A stretch of DNA of 64,000 nt from Pseudomonas sihuiensis (GCF_900106015.1 NZ_LT629797.1:5412268-5476267), one strand, 5' to 3'. Positions 38,631 to 48,203 are shown, numbered from the stretch's first letter. Numbers and translations: made by a program. Notes: generated by a model not told the origin, from the sequence alone.

Positions 38631-39212
38631 ATGCGCCACCCTATGACCGTCGAGCAGTTGCAGCAGGCCTGCACAGCTGGGCATCGTTTCGACTATCTGT
38701 ATTTCTGGGGGCACAGCCGTGCGGCGGGGACGCCGGTTGGCAAGAGTTGTCTGAGTCAGTGGTATCCCTCGGCCTTTACCCTCGGAGGCATCCGCTACGC
38801 AACGGCCGAGCACTACATGATGGCTGGCAAGGCACGTCTGTTCGATGATGCCGATGCGCTGCAGCGCATCCTGGCAGCGCGCATACCGAATGAGGTCAAG
38901 GCGATAGGCCGTGAAATCCGTGGTTTCGACGAGGCGCTTTGGCGTGAAAACCGTCAAGCCATCGTCTTCGAGGGCAATCTCGGCAAGTTCTCCCAAGACC
39001 CGGAGCTGGCACGTTACCTGATGGGAACCGCACCTCGTTTGCTGGTGGAGGCCAGCCCGGTCGATCCCGTCTGGGGTATCGGCCTGGCAGAGGGGGATGC
39101 CAATGCTCATTCGCCCGCGACCTGGCGTGGCCTTAACCTGCTGGGCTTCGCCCTGATGCAGGTGCGTGAATGCTTGTTGAACGAGCCCGGACGCTTGCAC
39201 AGCGAGGCTTGA
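38631..39212 (+). CDS. NADAR-family N-glycosidase (YbiA-like)
   Basis: About 193 residues from MRHPMTVEQL (ATG at 38631 behind AAGGA). The NADAR/DUF1768 pattern is clear: LYFWGHSRA, SQWYPSAFTLGGIRYATAEH, MMAGKARLF and GNLGKFSQDPELARYLM. NADAR proteins hydrolyse N-glycosidic bonds of riboflavin intermediates or remove ADP-ribose from nucleic acids. It lies 58 bases after rtcR on the same strand and could be co-transcribed, putting an ADP-ribose/nucleotide-damage enzyme next to the RNA-repair switch. Confidence 0.88.
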   Translation: MRHPMTVEQLQQACTAGHRFDYLYFWGHSRAAGTPVGKSCLSQWYPSAFTLGGIRYATAEHYMMAGKARLFDDADALQRILAARIPNEVKAIGREIRGFDEALWRENRQAIVFEGNLGKFSQDPELARYLMGTAPRLLVEASPVDPVWGIGLAEGDANAHSPATWRGLNLLGFALMQVRECLLNEPGRLHSEA

Positions 39213-39280
39213 GCGAGCTGCCTGCCATCAGCGTCGAGCCTCCTTTTGGGCTGGCGAGTGGTCGCTGAGCACGGGCTCGA

Positions 39281-41134
39281 TCAGTAGTGATACCAGCGCA
39301 GCTCCAGCCTCACTTCGTTAACCGGGCTGGCCAGTTGGCTGAACTCGCGCTGGGCGCTCAGGCGCAGGCCGAGGTTGCGTGACATTTCCCACTGTTGGTT
39401 GAGCGACAGGCGCCGGCGCACTTCGCCGTTGTGGAAGTAGTCGCCGGCCGCCTCCAAGGTCAGGTTACCCAACGGGTTGCGCCACAGCAGCCCGCTGTTG
39501 AAGCCCAGCGCCGGGGCGATCACGGCAGCGAAATCCTCGTTGTATTCCAGGCGCGCGGTGCCGAGAACGAAGCCGAGCAGGTCATCGTGCAACTGCCAGG
39601 TGGCACCGGCGCCGCCGCTGATATGGCCTACCAGCCGGGTGTCGCCATCTTCGCCGAGCACCCGCTCCAGGCCTCCGCCAACCTGCCAGGACAGCGGCTG
39701 CAGCAGGGCATTGCGCGGTGTCAGCGAGCGGATGTTGGCCAGGTCCAGGCGTTGCAGTTGCCAGTGGTTGTTCTCGTACTGGCGCAGTTTGAGCTGGAAG
39801 ATCTCGATCTGTGCGCCGAGCGGGAAGCCGTCTAGGTTGTCGTTGAGGTCGTGGTAGGCCATGCGCAAGCCGTACTCGGCAAAGGCGCGATCGTCGCGGC
39901 TGCCGCCAGCCAGTTGCCAGGTGCGCGACTCATGGCCTTCCTCAGGTAGCGGCGGACGCTCGACCTGCAAAGGCGGTGGCGGGTTGCGATTGATCGCACC
40001 GAGCAACTGGAAGCTGCGCTGGGCGTTGCTGCTGCGTTCTTCATCGTTGGCGTGGTAGCGCACCAGGCGGAAGGCGGCGTCCTGGATCAGCGCGCGGCGT
40101 TCGGTGGGCAGGGCGAGAAAGTCGCTGTCGTCAAGCTGCGTTGGATCCTGGCTCAGGCGCAGGACCCACGCCTGCTCGTCGCTATCGAGCGGTTCGGCGC
40201 GCGCCAACAGTTCGCGCTCGCGCGAGGGGCGATAGTCGATGCGTTCGATCAGCCCGGCATCCTTGACCGCACGCACGGTATCGGTGGGGATGGCGGTGAG
40301 CGGGAAGTGCTCGGTCAGCTCGATGCCGGGGCGGGCGATTTCCAGTAGCTCCAGCAGGCGGTAGGAGCAGTTCTCGTCGAAGAAGAAGTAGTCGAAGCGG
40401 ATCTGCTTGAGCTCCCAGACGTGTTCGACCATGTGCGCGGTTTCTTCTGCCGTCAGATTCAGCCGGTATTCCCACAGGTCGCGGTTTTCCAGGCGGTTGT
40501 ACTCGCTGAGTTTCTCGCGATACGGCACCAGGGCGAACAGGCCGGGGTAGCCGCCCATCAGGCCACGCCAGGCATAGAGAATGCTGTTGTCGTCGCCTTC
40601 GATGAAGGCGCCGAAGTTCAGTGCGTAGCTCAGCAGCGCGGTGTTGTGGCTGTCGATATCCGGTTGATCGATGCGCAGCAGGGTATGGCCGAACATCGAC
40701 GAGGGGCTGTTCAGGTAGGCCGCTGGGAACACCAGCACCGTGCTGTGCGGATTGACGTCGGCGATCCAGTTTCGGTATTCGGCGCAGTCGGGGCTGGGCA
40801 GGTCATCGAGTTGCAATTGCGCCTTGAGCCAGCGGGTACGCGCCGGGTAGACGCATTGCGGGTGACGGTCGCCCAGTTCAGCGGGTTGGTACAGGGCCTT
40901 CAGGGTCGCCTGCAGTTCGGCTGCTGGGTTGCTGTCGCCATCTTCTGCGAGAAAGAAATCGTCGTCGTCGACATAGCTGCGCCAGCCGCCGAGCTTGCCG
41001 GTCTCGTAGTGGCCGAGGGCGATCCAGTAGGGGGCGTTGGCCAGTTGTTCGAGCGTGGCGGCATGCAGGGGAAGACTGAGGCTCAGGGCAAGGACGGCGA
41101 ATATCCGTTTCAAGATCGCTGTTCTTCTGGTCAT
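39281..41134 (-). CDS. DUF4105 (Lnb N-terminal periplasmic domain) envelope protein
   Basis: About 617 residues from MTRRTAILKRIFAVLALSLS, which gives a proper signal peptide; the ATG at 41188 adds a hydrophilic extension. The DUF4105 core includes NSPSSMFGHTLLRI, SYALNFGAFIEGDDN and FFFDENCSYRLLELLE with conserved His and Cys residues. The C-terminal 200 residues have amphipathic strands ending LRLELRWYHY, suggesting a beta-barrel in the outer membrane. A phospholipase-like or peptidase-like role is not proven. Confidence 0.85.
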   Translation of the reverse strand: MTRRTAILKRIFAVLALSLSLPLHAATLEQLANAPYWIALGHYETGKLGGWRSYVDDDDFFLAEDGDSNPAAELQATLKALYQPAELGDRHPQCVYPARTRWLKAQLQLDDLPSPDCAEYRNWIADVNPHSTVLVFPAAYLNSPSSMFGHTLLRIDQPDIDSHNTALLSYALNFGAFIEGDDNSILYAWRGLMGGYPGLFALVPYREKLSEYNRLENRDLWEYRLNLTAEETAHMVEHVWELKQIRFDYFFFDENCSYRLLELLEIARPGIELTEHFPLTAIPTDTVRAVKDAGLIERIDYRPSRERELLARAEPLDSDEQAWVLRLSQDPTQLDDSDFLALPTERRALIQDAAFRLVRYHANDEERSSNAQRSFQLLGAINRNPPPPLQVERPPLPEEGHESRTWQLAGGSRDDRAFAEYGLRMAYHDLNDNLDGFPLGAQIEIFQLKLRQYENNHWQLQRLDLANIRSLTPRNALLQPLSWQVGGGLERVLGEDGDTRLVGHISGGAGATWQLHDDLLGFVLGTARLEYNEDFAAVIAPALGFNSGLLWRNPLGNLTLEAAGDYFHNGEVRRRLSLNQQWEMSRNLGLRLSAQREFSQLASPVNEVRLELRWYHY

Positions 41135-41276
41135 GGCGATGGCCGAGCTTTGGCCAGGCTGTCGATTGGTGTCAAGGCAGTCGAACAAGACATTTCGCGC
41201 AAGTGCTGACCGGCGTCAGTCACGAGCTTCGTGCTGCGCATCACACTGAGCGCTCTTCAACGCAAGGAGACTGCTC

Positions 41277-41621
41277 ATGGCTCACCGTGATGTACTGGAC
41301 GCTCTGCTGCATGACTACACCACCCGCGCCGAGGCGATTCGCCGCGATCTGGGGCGCAGCCACTCGGCGGATTTCGCCGAACAGGCGCAGCAGCGGCAGA
41401 ACGACGAAGTGCTCGAAGCCCTGCTGGCCGAGGCCGAACATGGTGTATTGCTGGTGCGCCAGGCGCAGCGGCGCCTGGCCGAAGGGCGTTATGGCGAGTG
41501 TCTGTGTTGTGGCGAGCCGGTCGAAGCGGCACGCCTGGCCGCCCTGCCGGTTGCCGAATACTGCTTGCGCTGCGCCGAGGATCTTGGCGATTACAGCAGC
41601 CAGGCGGCCAGGCTGAAGTAG
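41277..41621 (+). CDS. DksA/TraR-family zinc-finger protein
   Basis: 114 residues: a helical N-terminus and a C4 zinc finger (CLCCGEPV...YCLRCAED) as in TraR/DksA proteins that modulate RNA polymerase through its secondary channel. It lacks the length of true DksA. Good GGAG Shine-Dalgarno. Its 3' end overlaps the convergent MgtE-type gene by 31 bases. It ends with TAG. Confidence 0.88.
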   Translation: MAHRDVLDALLHDYTTRAEAIRRDLGRSHSADFAEQAQQRQNDEVLEALLAEAEHGVLLVRQAQRRLAEGRYGECLCCGEPVEAARLAALPVAEYCLRCAEDLGDYSSQAARLK

Positions 41622-42571
41622 AACAAGAGTGTGCACAGGTCGGTGACTGCCAGGGTCACCGGCCCTGCGGCGATTTTGGGGTCAAGTCTCAGTGCGTGCA
41701 GCAGCGTCGGTACGCTGAGGCCGAGCAGGCAGGCAGCGCCGAGCGACAGCAGAATGCTGGCGCCGATGATCAGGCCGGTCCAGGCTTCGCCGCGCCAGAG
41801 CCAGACGATCAATGCCACCAGGCTGCCGCAGGTGGCGCCGAGCATCAGCGCGGTCGGCAGTTCATGGCGCAGGCTGCGCAGGTACCAGGCGAGATCGGGC
41901 CGCACGCTGCGCAGGGCCTGGATGGTCACTGACATCGATTGCATGCTCACGCTTTCGCCCAGGCCCAGCACCAGGGTGAGAAAGAACGCCAGGACGATGC
42001 TCTTGGCCAGTGTGAGCTCGTACAGGCTGGCCAGCAGGGCGCAGAGGGTGCCGCTGGCTATGGTCGCCAGCAGCCAAGGTACGCGCAGGCGAAAGGCCCA
42101 GAATGGCGAGGCGTTGCCAACCTGGGCGACGTGAAAACCCAGGGTTTCGAACAGCGCATCGGCTTGGTTGCGCTGACGCAGGTCGTGGCTTTCCTCATTG
42201 AGCAGGGCGATATCCACCAGGCCGCACAGGCGCTGCTGCTCGTCCACCACTGGCAGCGCCAGGAAACGGTGACGGATCAGCATCTGGCAGGCATCGAGGA
42301 TGGTTGCGCGATTGGGCAGCGCGATGATGGCCGTATCCATCAGTTCGACCAGCTTGGTGTCCAGCGCAGCGGTGAGCAGACGACGGCTGGGTAGCACTCC
42401 GATCAGACGCTGCTCATCGTCAACCACATAGAAATAGATGATGCGCTCGCCCAGGCCTTGGACCCGTATGTTCTCCAGCGCCTCGCGCACGCTGAGCTGA
42501 TGATTGAGTGCGGCATAGTCATGGCGAGCGACATGCAGGACGGGTAGATGCAGGTGATCGGCTCTGGGCAT
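41591..42571 (-). CDS. Short MgtE-type divalent cation transporter
   Basis: 326 residues: a pair of CBS domains (about 20-140; VVDDEQRLIGVLPSRRL, ALPVVDEQQRLCGLV) followed by five membrane segments of the MgtE type (LVLGLGESVSMQSMSV, VTLAVTDLCTLLFYF). The usual N-terminal MgtE cytoplasmic domain is missing, making it about 130 residues shorter than normal. Mg2+ or Co2+ transport is inferred. Convergent overlap with the DksA-like gene. Confidence 0.85.
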   Translation of the reverse strand: MPRADHLHLPVLHVARHDYAALNHQLSVREALENIRVQGLGERIIYFYVVDDEQRLIGVLPSRRLLTAALDTKLVELMDTAIIALPNRATILDACQMLIRHRFLALPVVDEQQRLCGLVDIALLNEESHDLRQRNQADALFETLGFHVAQVGNASPFWAFRLRVPWLLATIASGTLCALLASLYELTLAKSIVLAFFLTLVLGLGESVSMQSMSVTIQALRSVRPDLAWYLRSLRHELPTALMLGATCGSLVALIVWLWRGEAWTGLIIGASILLSLGAACLLGLSVPTLLHALRLDPKIAAGPVTLAVTDLCTLLFYFSLAAWLL

Positions 42572-42722
42572 GGCGGCTTTCGCGTGAAGGACGGTGGTGG
42601 GCAGCTTATTACGCGCTCGGATTTTTCATCCTGAGCTGAATCAAGCCTTGATCCCTTTCGCGCCACAGGCCCAGAATCACCCCATGTTTTGCGGAAACTT
42701 CCGCCCGCTATAAGGATCGCCA

Positions 42723-45212
42723 ATGTCCAAGCGTAGCCTCGATGCTTTGCGCCTTGCCCCCGACTCACTGACCCGCCCCTTCGCCCCCGAGCAGTTCAAC
42801 TTCAGCAGTACCGATGATCTCGAACCCTTCCGCGGCGTACTGGGCCAGGCCCGCGCGGTCGAGGCCCTGCAGTTCGGCGTGGCCATGCCGCGCCCTGGCT
42901 ACAACGTGTTCGTCATGGGCGAGCCGGGTACTGGACGCTTCTCCTTCGTGCAGCGCTACCTCAAGGCCGAAGCCAAGCGCATGGAGACGCCGGCCGACCG
43001 GGTTTACGTCAATCATTTTGACGAGCCGCGCGAGCCGCGCGCGCTGGAGCTGCCAGCCGGCACCGCGAGTGCTTTCATCGCCGATATCAACCAGTTGATC
43101 GACAATCTGCTGGCCACCTTCCCGGCAGTGTTCGAAACACCGACCTACCAGCAGAAGAAGAGCGCCATCGATCGCAGTTTCAACAAGCGCTACGACCAGG
43201 CGTTGGATGTGATCGAGAAACTGTCGCTGGAGAAGGGCGTGGCCCTGTACCGCGACAGCACCAATATCGCCTTTACCCCGATGGCCGAGGGCAAGGCACT
43301 GGATGAAGCCGAGTTCGCTCAGTTGCCGGAAGCCGAGCGCGAGCGTTTCCATGCGGATATCGCTGCGCTGGAAGAGCGCCTGAATGAGGAGTTGGCCAGC
43401 CTGCCGCAGTGGAAGCGCGAGTCGAGCAACCTGCTGCGTCAACTCAATGAAGAGACCATCACCGTCGCGTTGCAGCCGTTGCTGGCGCCATTGTCGGAGA
43501 AGTACGCGGAAAACGCCGGCGTCTGCGCCTATCTGCAGGCCATGCAGATCAACCTGCTGAAAACCGCCGTCGAGCAACTGGTGGATGTCGACAAGGCCGA
43601 CCCGCAGCTGCGCAAGCTGCTGGAGGAAATGTACTGCCCGAGCCTGGTGGTTGGTCACCACGCCAACGGCGGTGCACCGGTGGTGTTCGAGTCGCACCCG
43701 ACTTACGACAACCTGTTCGGCCGCATCGAGTACAGCTCCGATCAGGGCGCGCTGTACACCAGCTACCGTCAGCTGCGCCCCGGCGCGTTGCACCGCGCCA
43801 ACGGTGGCTACCTGGTGGTCGAGGCGGAAAAACTGCTCAGTGAGCCCTTCGTCTGGGAGGCGCTAAAGCGCGCCCTGCATTCACGCCAGTTGAAGATGGA
43901 GTCGCCGCTGGGCGACCTCGGCCGCATCGCGACCGTCACCCTCAACCCGCAGGTCATTCCGCTGCAGCTGAAAGTCATCATCATCGGCTCGCGTCAGCTC
44001 TATTACGCGCTGCAGGACGCCGATCCGGACTTCCAGGAGATGTTCCGCGTACTGGTCGATTTCGACGAGGACATCCCGCTCGCCGAAGAAAGTCTTGAGC
44101 AATTCGCGCAACTGATGAAAACGCGTACCTCGGAAGAGGGCATGGCGCCCTTGACCGGCGCTGCGGTGGCGCGCCTGGCTACTCACAGCGCGCGCCTGGC
44201 AGAGCACCAGGGGCGCCTGTCAGCGCGTATTGGTGACCTGTTCCAGCTGGTCAGCGAGGCCGACTTCATTCGCCAGCTTGCCGGGGAAAGCATCACCGAC
44301 GTCGGCCATATCGAGCGCGCGCTCAAGGCCAAGGCCACCCGCACCGGACGTGTATCGGCGCGGATCATCGACGACATGCTGGCCGGCATCATTCTCATCG
44401 ACACCTGCGGCGCCGCCGTCGGCAAGTGCAACGGCCTGACCGTGCTGGAGGTGGGTGACTCGGCCTTCGGTGTGCCGGCGCGGATTTCCGCCACCGTCTA
44501 TCCGGGCGGCAGCGGCATCGTCGACATCGAGCGTGAAGTCAGCCTTGGTCAGCCAATTCACTCCAAGGGCGTGATGATCCTCACCGGGTTCCTCGGCAGC
44601 CGCTACGCCCAGGAATTTCCGCTGGAGATTTCCGCCAGTATCGCCCTGGAACAGTCCTACGGTTACGTCGACGGCGATAGCGCCTCGCTCGGCGAGGTGT
44701 GCACGCTGATCTCGGCGTTGTCGCGCACCCCGCTCAAGCAGTGCTTCGCCATCACCGGCTCGATCAACCAGTTCGGCGAGGTGCAGGCGGTCGGCGGCGT
44801 CAACGAGAAGATCGAAGGCTTCTTCCGCCTGTGCGAGGCGCGTGGCCTAACTGGCGAGCAGGGGGTGATCATCCCGCACTCCAACGTCGCCAACTTGATG
44901 CTCGATGAGCGTGTGCTGCAGGCGGTGCGTGCCGGCCAGTTCAACGTCTATGCCGTGCGCCATGTCGACGAGGCATTGAGCTTGCTGGTCGGCGAGGCGG
45001 CCGGGCACCCGGACGAAAAGGGTCGCTTCCCCAAAGGCAGCGTCAACGCCCGTGTGGTCGAGCGTTTGCGCGATATCGCCGAGATCGGGCTGGAAGAAGC
45101 GCTCAAGCCGGCCGACGCGGACAAGGCGAAAGCCGAAGCCGAGGCGGCAGCGGCGAAACCGGCCAAGGCGCCACGGCGCAAGAAAGGCGAGGGCGAAGGC
45201 GCAGCGAGCTGA
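42723..45212 (+). CDS. Lon-related ATP-dependent protease (LonB/YcbZ-like)
   Basis: 829 residues. The N-terminal AAA region has a Walker A-like MGEPGTGRFS, with Arg where Lys is usual, and a long helical insertion (about 100-260). The C-terminal Lon protease domain has the catalytic Ser in GDSASLGEV and Lys in NEKIEGFF. The extreme C-terminus is Lys/Ala-rich, like a histone H1 tail. The altered Walker A resembles the degenerate ATPase of the Lon-related YcbZ group, so ATP use is uncertain. Single-gene unit. Confidence 0.93.
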   Translation: MSKRSLDALRLAPDSLTRPFAPEQFNFSSTDDLEPFRGVLGQARAVEALQFGVAMPRPGYNVFVMGEPGTGRFSFVQRYLKAEAKRMETPADRVYVNHFDEPREPRALELPAGTASAFIADINQLIDNLLATFPAVFETPTYQQKKSAIDRSFNKRYDQALDVIEKLSLEKGVALYRDSTNIAFTPMAEGKALDEAEFAQLPEAERERFHADIAALEERLNEELASLPQWKRESSNLLRQLNEETITVALQPLLAPLSEKYAENAGVCAYLQAMQINLLKTAVEQLVDVDKADPQLRKLLEEMYCPSLVVGHHANGGAPVVFESHPTYDNLFGRIEYSSDQGALYTSYRQLRPGALHRANGGYLVVEAEKLLSEPFVWEALKRALHSRQLKMESPLGDLGRIATVTLNPQVIPLQLKVIIIGSRQLYYALQDADPDFQEMFRVLVDFDEDIPLAEESLEQFAQLMKTRTSEEGMAPLTGAAVARLATHSARLAEHQGRLSARIGDLFQLVSEADFIRQLAGESITDVGHIERALKAKATRTGRVSARIIDDMLAGIILIDTCGAAVGKCNGLTVLEVGDSAFGVPARISATVYPGGSGIVDIEREVSLGQPIHSKGVMILTGFLGSRYAQEFPLEISASIALEQSYGYVDGDSASLGEVCTLISALSRTPLKQCFAITGSINQFGEVQAVGGVNEKIEGFFRLCEARGLTGEQGVIIPHSNVANLMLDERVLQAVRAGQFNVYAVRHVDEALSLLVGEAAGHPDEKGRFPKGSVNARVVERLRDIAEIGLEEALKPADADKAKAEAEAAAAKPAKAPRRKKGEGEGAAS

Positions 45213-45377
45213 TCATATCTTGCACGATTGTCCCGGATTGCCCGGGACAGGCGCGCAGGCGTTCTTGCTCACGCCTCATACACAGAGTTATCCACAGATT
45301 GCATGGATAACTTTGGCCTTCACAGTGCGATCGTTCGGGGTGTAGGCTGGAGCCTGGATTCCGCGAGGGTCGCCGCC

Positions 45378-45731
45378 ATGCCGCGCAGCCTCTGTCTCAC
45401 CCGCCAATGCCTGGGCCTGGTCACCCGAATCGAGTGCGTGATCAAGCCACTGGCAGGAGACAACGGACGTTGGACACTGCTTTGCGCTGCCGGTATGTCG
45501 GGAGCACAGCCTTCGGCTATTAAGGCGCAGGGCCCGTTCTATGGGCCCTCTGTCGCTGAAGGGGTGCTTACGGCGATTGCCGAGAGCCTAGTCCTGCAAG
45601 GCTACGTAGAATGCTACGAACCGCCGATCTGGTGTCTGCACTTGCAGGCCGAGTTGCGTCGTGTCAACGGCGAACGCCACAGCCATGGCGGTGTATTTCA
45701 GCCGCAGCCCGAGACTGACGGGCAGAGCTGA
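45378..45731 (+). CDS. Conserved hypothetical protein
   Basis: About 117 residues from [20 protein letters not shown]; the frame opens at 45228 but the earlier part looks non-coding. The sequence has a compact mixed pattern ([40 protein letters not shown]) and codon use like its neighbours. No family is recognised. It is between the Lon-like and UPF0114 genes. Confidence 0.55.
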   Translation: MPRSLCLTRQCLGLVTRIECVIKPLAGDNGRWTLLCAAGMSGAQPSAIKAQGPFYGPSVAEGVLTAIAESLVLQGYVECYEPPIWCLHLQAELRRVNGERHSHGGVFQPQPETDGQS

Positions 45732-45870
45732 AACGCCTGAAACAAGGCGCGCCAGGGCCAGCTGGGCGAGACAGCAGGGCTGTGGTTATCCACAGTGCGT
45801 TGGGCATCTTCTGCTGATGCTGGGCGATGGGTATACTCGCCGCGATTTTCCCTCCCTCAGTGAGTTCTCC

Positions 45871-46362
45871 ATGGAACGCTTCATCGAAAACACCATGTAC
45901 GCATCGCGCTGGTTGCTGGCGCCGATCTACTTCGGTCTTTCTCTCGCCGTGCTCGCCTTGTCGGTCAAGTTCTTCCAAGAGCTTTATCACATCCTGCCGC
46001 AGATCTTTTCCCTGGCCGAAGCCGATGTGATCCTGAAGCTCCTGTCGCTGATCGACATGGCGCTGGTCGGTGGGCTCCTGGTGATGGTGATGCTGTCCGG
46101 CTACGAGAACTTCGTTTCACGCCTGGATATTCACGAAGGCACCGAGAAGCTGAGCTGGCTTGGCAAGATGGACTCCAGTTCGCTGAAGATGAAAGTGGCG
46201 GCGTCCATCGTGGCGATTTCCTCCATCCACCTGCTCAAGGTGTTCATGGATGCGAAGAACTACGATCTGGAGTACCTGAAATGGTACGTGATCATTCACC
46301 TGACCTTCGTTGGTTCTGCCTTCGCCATGGGCTATCTGGACAAGGTCACCAAGCACGACTGA
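45871..46362 (+). CDS. UPF0114 (YqhA-like) membrane protein
   Basis: 163 residues from [20 protein letters not shown], the conserved start of the family; the frame's earlier ATG at 45661 is not used. Four membrane segments are predicted, with conserved [14 protein letters not shown] and [13 protein letters not shown]. Function unknown. Followed by a good terminator. Confidence 0.92.
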   Translation: MERFIENTMYASRWLLAPIYFGLSLAVLALSVKFFQELYHILPQIFSLAEADVILKLLSLIDMALVGGLLVMVMLSGYENFVSRLDIHEGTEKLSWLGKMDSSSLKMKVAASIVAISSIHLLKVFMDAKNYDLEYLKWYVIIHLTFVGSAFAMGYLDKVTKHD

Positions 46363-46391
46363 CTTGGACTGATCGGAAGCCGCTTAACAAC

Positions 46392-46418
46392 CGCCCGTCC
46401 GAACGTGACGGGCGTTTT
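46392..46418 (+). terminator. Rho-independent terminator after the UPF0114 gene
   Basis: Stem CGCCCGTC / GACGGGCG with a 7-base loop followed by TTTT, 30 bases after the stop codon. Confidence 0.85.
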
Positions 46419-46446
46419 GCTTTCTGGGCTTGAGCTTTTTCTTTGT

Positions 46447-46481
46447 TATACAAGAATTGTTTTTGTATAAGTTCTTGTATA
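46447..46481 (+). promoter_or_regulatory. 10-bp inverted repeat operator before the photolyase operon
   Basis: TATACAAGAA (46447-46456) and TTCTTGTATA (46472-46481) are perfect inverted copies, with a further TTGTATAA between them. The block ends about 22 bases before the first gene. It is AT-rich against a GC-rich background and probably holds both promoter and operator. A light- or stress-responsive regulator is suggested by the photolyase-type gene downstream, but the regulator is unknown. Confidence 0.6.
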
Positions 46482-46503
46482 GTCAAGGCCGGAGGCAAGC
46501 CTG

Positions 46504-46806
46504 ATGAACCTGAATGATCTGTCCACCCACGCCCAAGCCGGGCGCGTCGACGAACTCAATCTGATCTCCCTGGAGGGTGGCATTTATCTGCTCGAAGCGC
46601 GGATGGAAGGACGTGCCCACCCGATTCTTACCGACCAGGGCAGTACGCTTAACCTGCGTTCGGTAGAACATGCGCGTGACGTGCTGCAGGAAATGCCGGC
46701 GCTGCCGTTCTTCCTGGTGCACAGCTCGGTACATGACGAGATGTGCGGCATGCCATCGGCTGACAATAGCCTGCGCGTACCCATCGCCTTCCGTTCTGGC
46801 TGGTGA
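46504..46806 (+). CDS. DUF6482-like small protein
   Basis: 100 residues starting behind GGAGG. The sequence (YLLEARMEGRAHPILTDQGS; PFFLVHSSVHDEMCGMPSAD) resembles a Pseudomonas family annotated as DUF6482; function unknown. It is the first gene of a four-gene chain in which each stop overlaps the next GTG start. Confidence 0.75.
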   Translation: MNLNDLSTHAQAGRVDELNLISLEGGIYLLEARMEGRAHPILTDQGSTLNLRSVEHARDVLQEMPALPFFLVHSSVHDEMCGMPSADNSLRVPIAFRSGW

Positions 46807-48203
46807 CGGCGACGTTCGCTGCAGCCGCCACGCTGCAGGGCAGGGCCCTGGCAGTTGTGGAGGTGAAGACCACGGGCGTGCATCCAGCGCGCGATGCCAT
46901 CTGGGAGCTGGCGATCATTCAGGTCGATGCTGAGGGGTGTGTCGCAGAGCGCTTGCACTGGTTGTTCGAGCCATGCGTCGCGTTGCCCCCGCAGTTGCTC
47001 AGTCTAAGTGGATTACACCCTCTGGAATTAAGTGGCCAGCCACGCATCGACAGCGAAGCGCGGGCGATAGCCGATGCCATTCGCGGCCGCGTGCTGATGG
47101 GCCATAACCTGCGCTTCAGCCTGGCGTTCTTGCGCCGAGTGCTGCCTGACTGGAAGACGCTGCGTCCGCCGCAGTTGTGCACCCTGCGCTTGGCCAGAGC
47201 GACGTTGCCGCAGTTGGCGAGCGCCGGCTTCGATGCGCTTTGTGCACATTTTGGCATTACGCGTTTCTTCCGCGATCGCGCCGTGCCGGATGCCGAGGCC
47301 GTGTTGACGCTGGCTCAGCACCTGCTGCAGGAGGTCGCGCCTACGACTCTCGGGCAGCAACTGCGCAGTGCGGCGCGGCCCCCGTTGCTGGCCGCAGAGC
47401 GTTTCGCCCAGTTGCCGGAGCGTCCGGGGGTTTATTACTTCCTGGGTGATGGCGGTGCGCAACTGTATGTGGGCAAGAGCCGTAATTTGCGCCGCCGGGT
47501 GATGTCGCATTTTCAGAACGATCACCGCGACCGTCGCAGCCTGCAGATGGTGCAGCAGATCCGCGACGTGCAGCTGGCTATCACCGCCGGTGAGCTGGGC
47601 GCGCTGCTGTTCGAGTCCGCCGAGATCAAGCGTCTGCAACCCTTGTACAACCGTCGACTGCGCAAACAGCGCGAGCTGTTGACCTGGGCGCTGACGGGCG
47701 AGCCTGGTGAGCTGCACATCGAACTGCTGCAGCACCATGCATTGAGGCCCGGGCTCAGGCATGTTGGGCTGTTCCGCTCGCGTCATCAGGCGCGCCAGTG
47801 GCTACTGGAGCAGGCGCGCGAGCGGCGTCTGTGTCTGCGCGTGCTGGGGCTGGAGGAGGGCGAGGGAGCCTGCTTCGCCTATCAACTGGGGCACTGCGCG
47901 GGCGCCTGCTGTGGTGAGGAACCGCGCTCGGCCCATGACAGGCGGCTGCTTGCCGGTGCCGAGCGCCTGCAGACCCAGGCCTGGCCCTGGAACGGGCCGG
48001 TCGCGCTGGTCGAGCGCGACGAGCAGCACGGCCTCACTCAGTGGCACGTGCTCGATCAATGGCGTCATCTCGGTACGGTCGATCAACTCGATCATGCCCA
48101 GCCGCTGCTGGCCGCGCGTCGTGGCGGTTTCAATCTCGATACCTATCACATCCTGCTCGGCCATCTGCGCCGCCACCCGAATATGGAGATCGTGCCGCTG
48201 TGA
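46803..48203 (+). CDS. Exonuclease-GIY-YIG nuclease fusion (Cho/UvrC-like)
   Basis: 466 residues from a GTG overlapping the previous stop. Residues about 15-180 form a DEDD-type 3'-5' exonuclease domain like Pol III epsilon (VVEVKTTGVHPARDAIWELA, MGHNLRFSLAFLR), with Glu/Lys where the first DxE motif is expected (normally D-E-T), so its activity is uncertain. Residues about 205-290 are a GIY-YIG domain (PGVYYFLGDGGAQLYVGKSR, ALLFESAEIKRLQPLYNRRL) as in UvrC N-terminus and Cho. The fusion is known in proteobacteria; a nucleotide-excision-type repair role fits its place before a photolyase. Confidence 0.88.
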   Translation: MTATFAAAATLQGRALAVVEVKTTGVHPARDAIWELAIIQVDAEGCVAERLHWLFEPCVALPPQLLSLSGLHPLELSGQPRIDSEARAIADAIRGRVLMGHNLRFSLAFLRRVLPDWKTLRPPQLCTLRLARATLPQLASAGFDALCAHFGITRFFRDRAVPDAEAVLTLAQHLLQEVAPTTLGQQLRSAARPPLLAAERFAQLPERPGVYYFLGDGGAQLYVGKSRNLRRRVMSHFQNDHRDRRSLQMVQQIRDVQLAITAGELGALLFESAEIKRLQPLYNRRLRKQRELLTWALTGEPGELHIELLQHHALRPGLRHVGLFRSRHQARQWLLEQARERRLCLRVLGLEEGEGACFAYQLGHCAGACCGEEPRSAHDRRLLAGAERLQTQAWPWNGPVALVERDEQHGLTQWHVLDQWRHLGTVDQLDHAQPLLAARRGGFNLDTYHILLGHLRRHPNMEIVPL

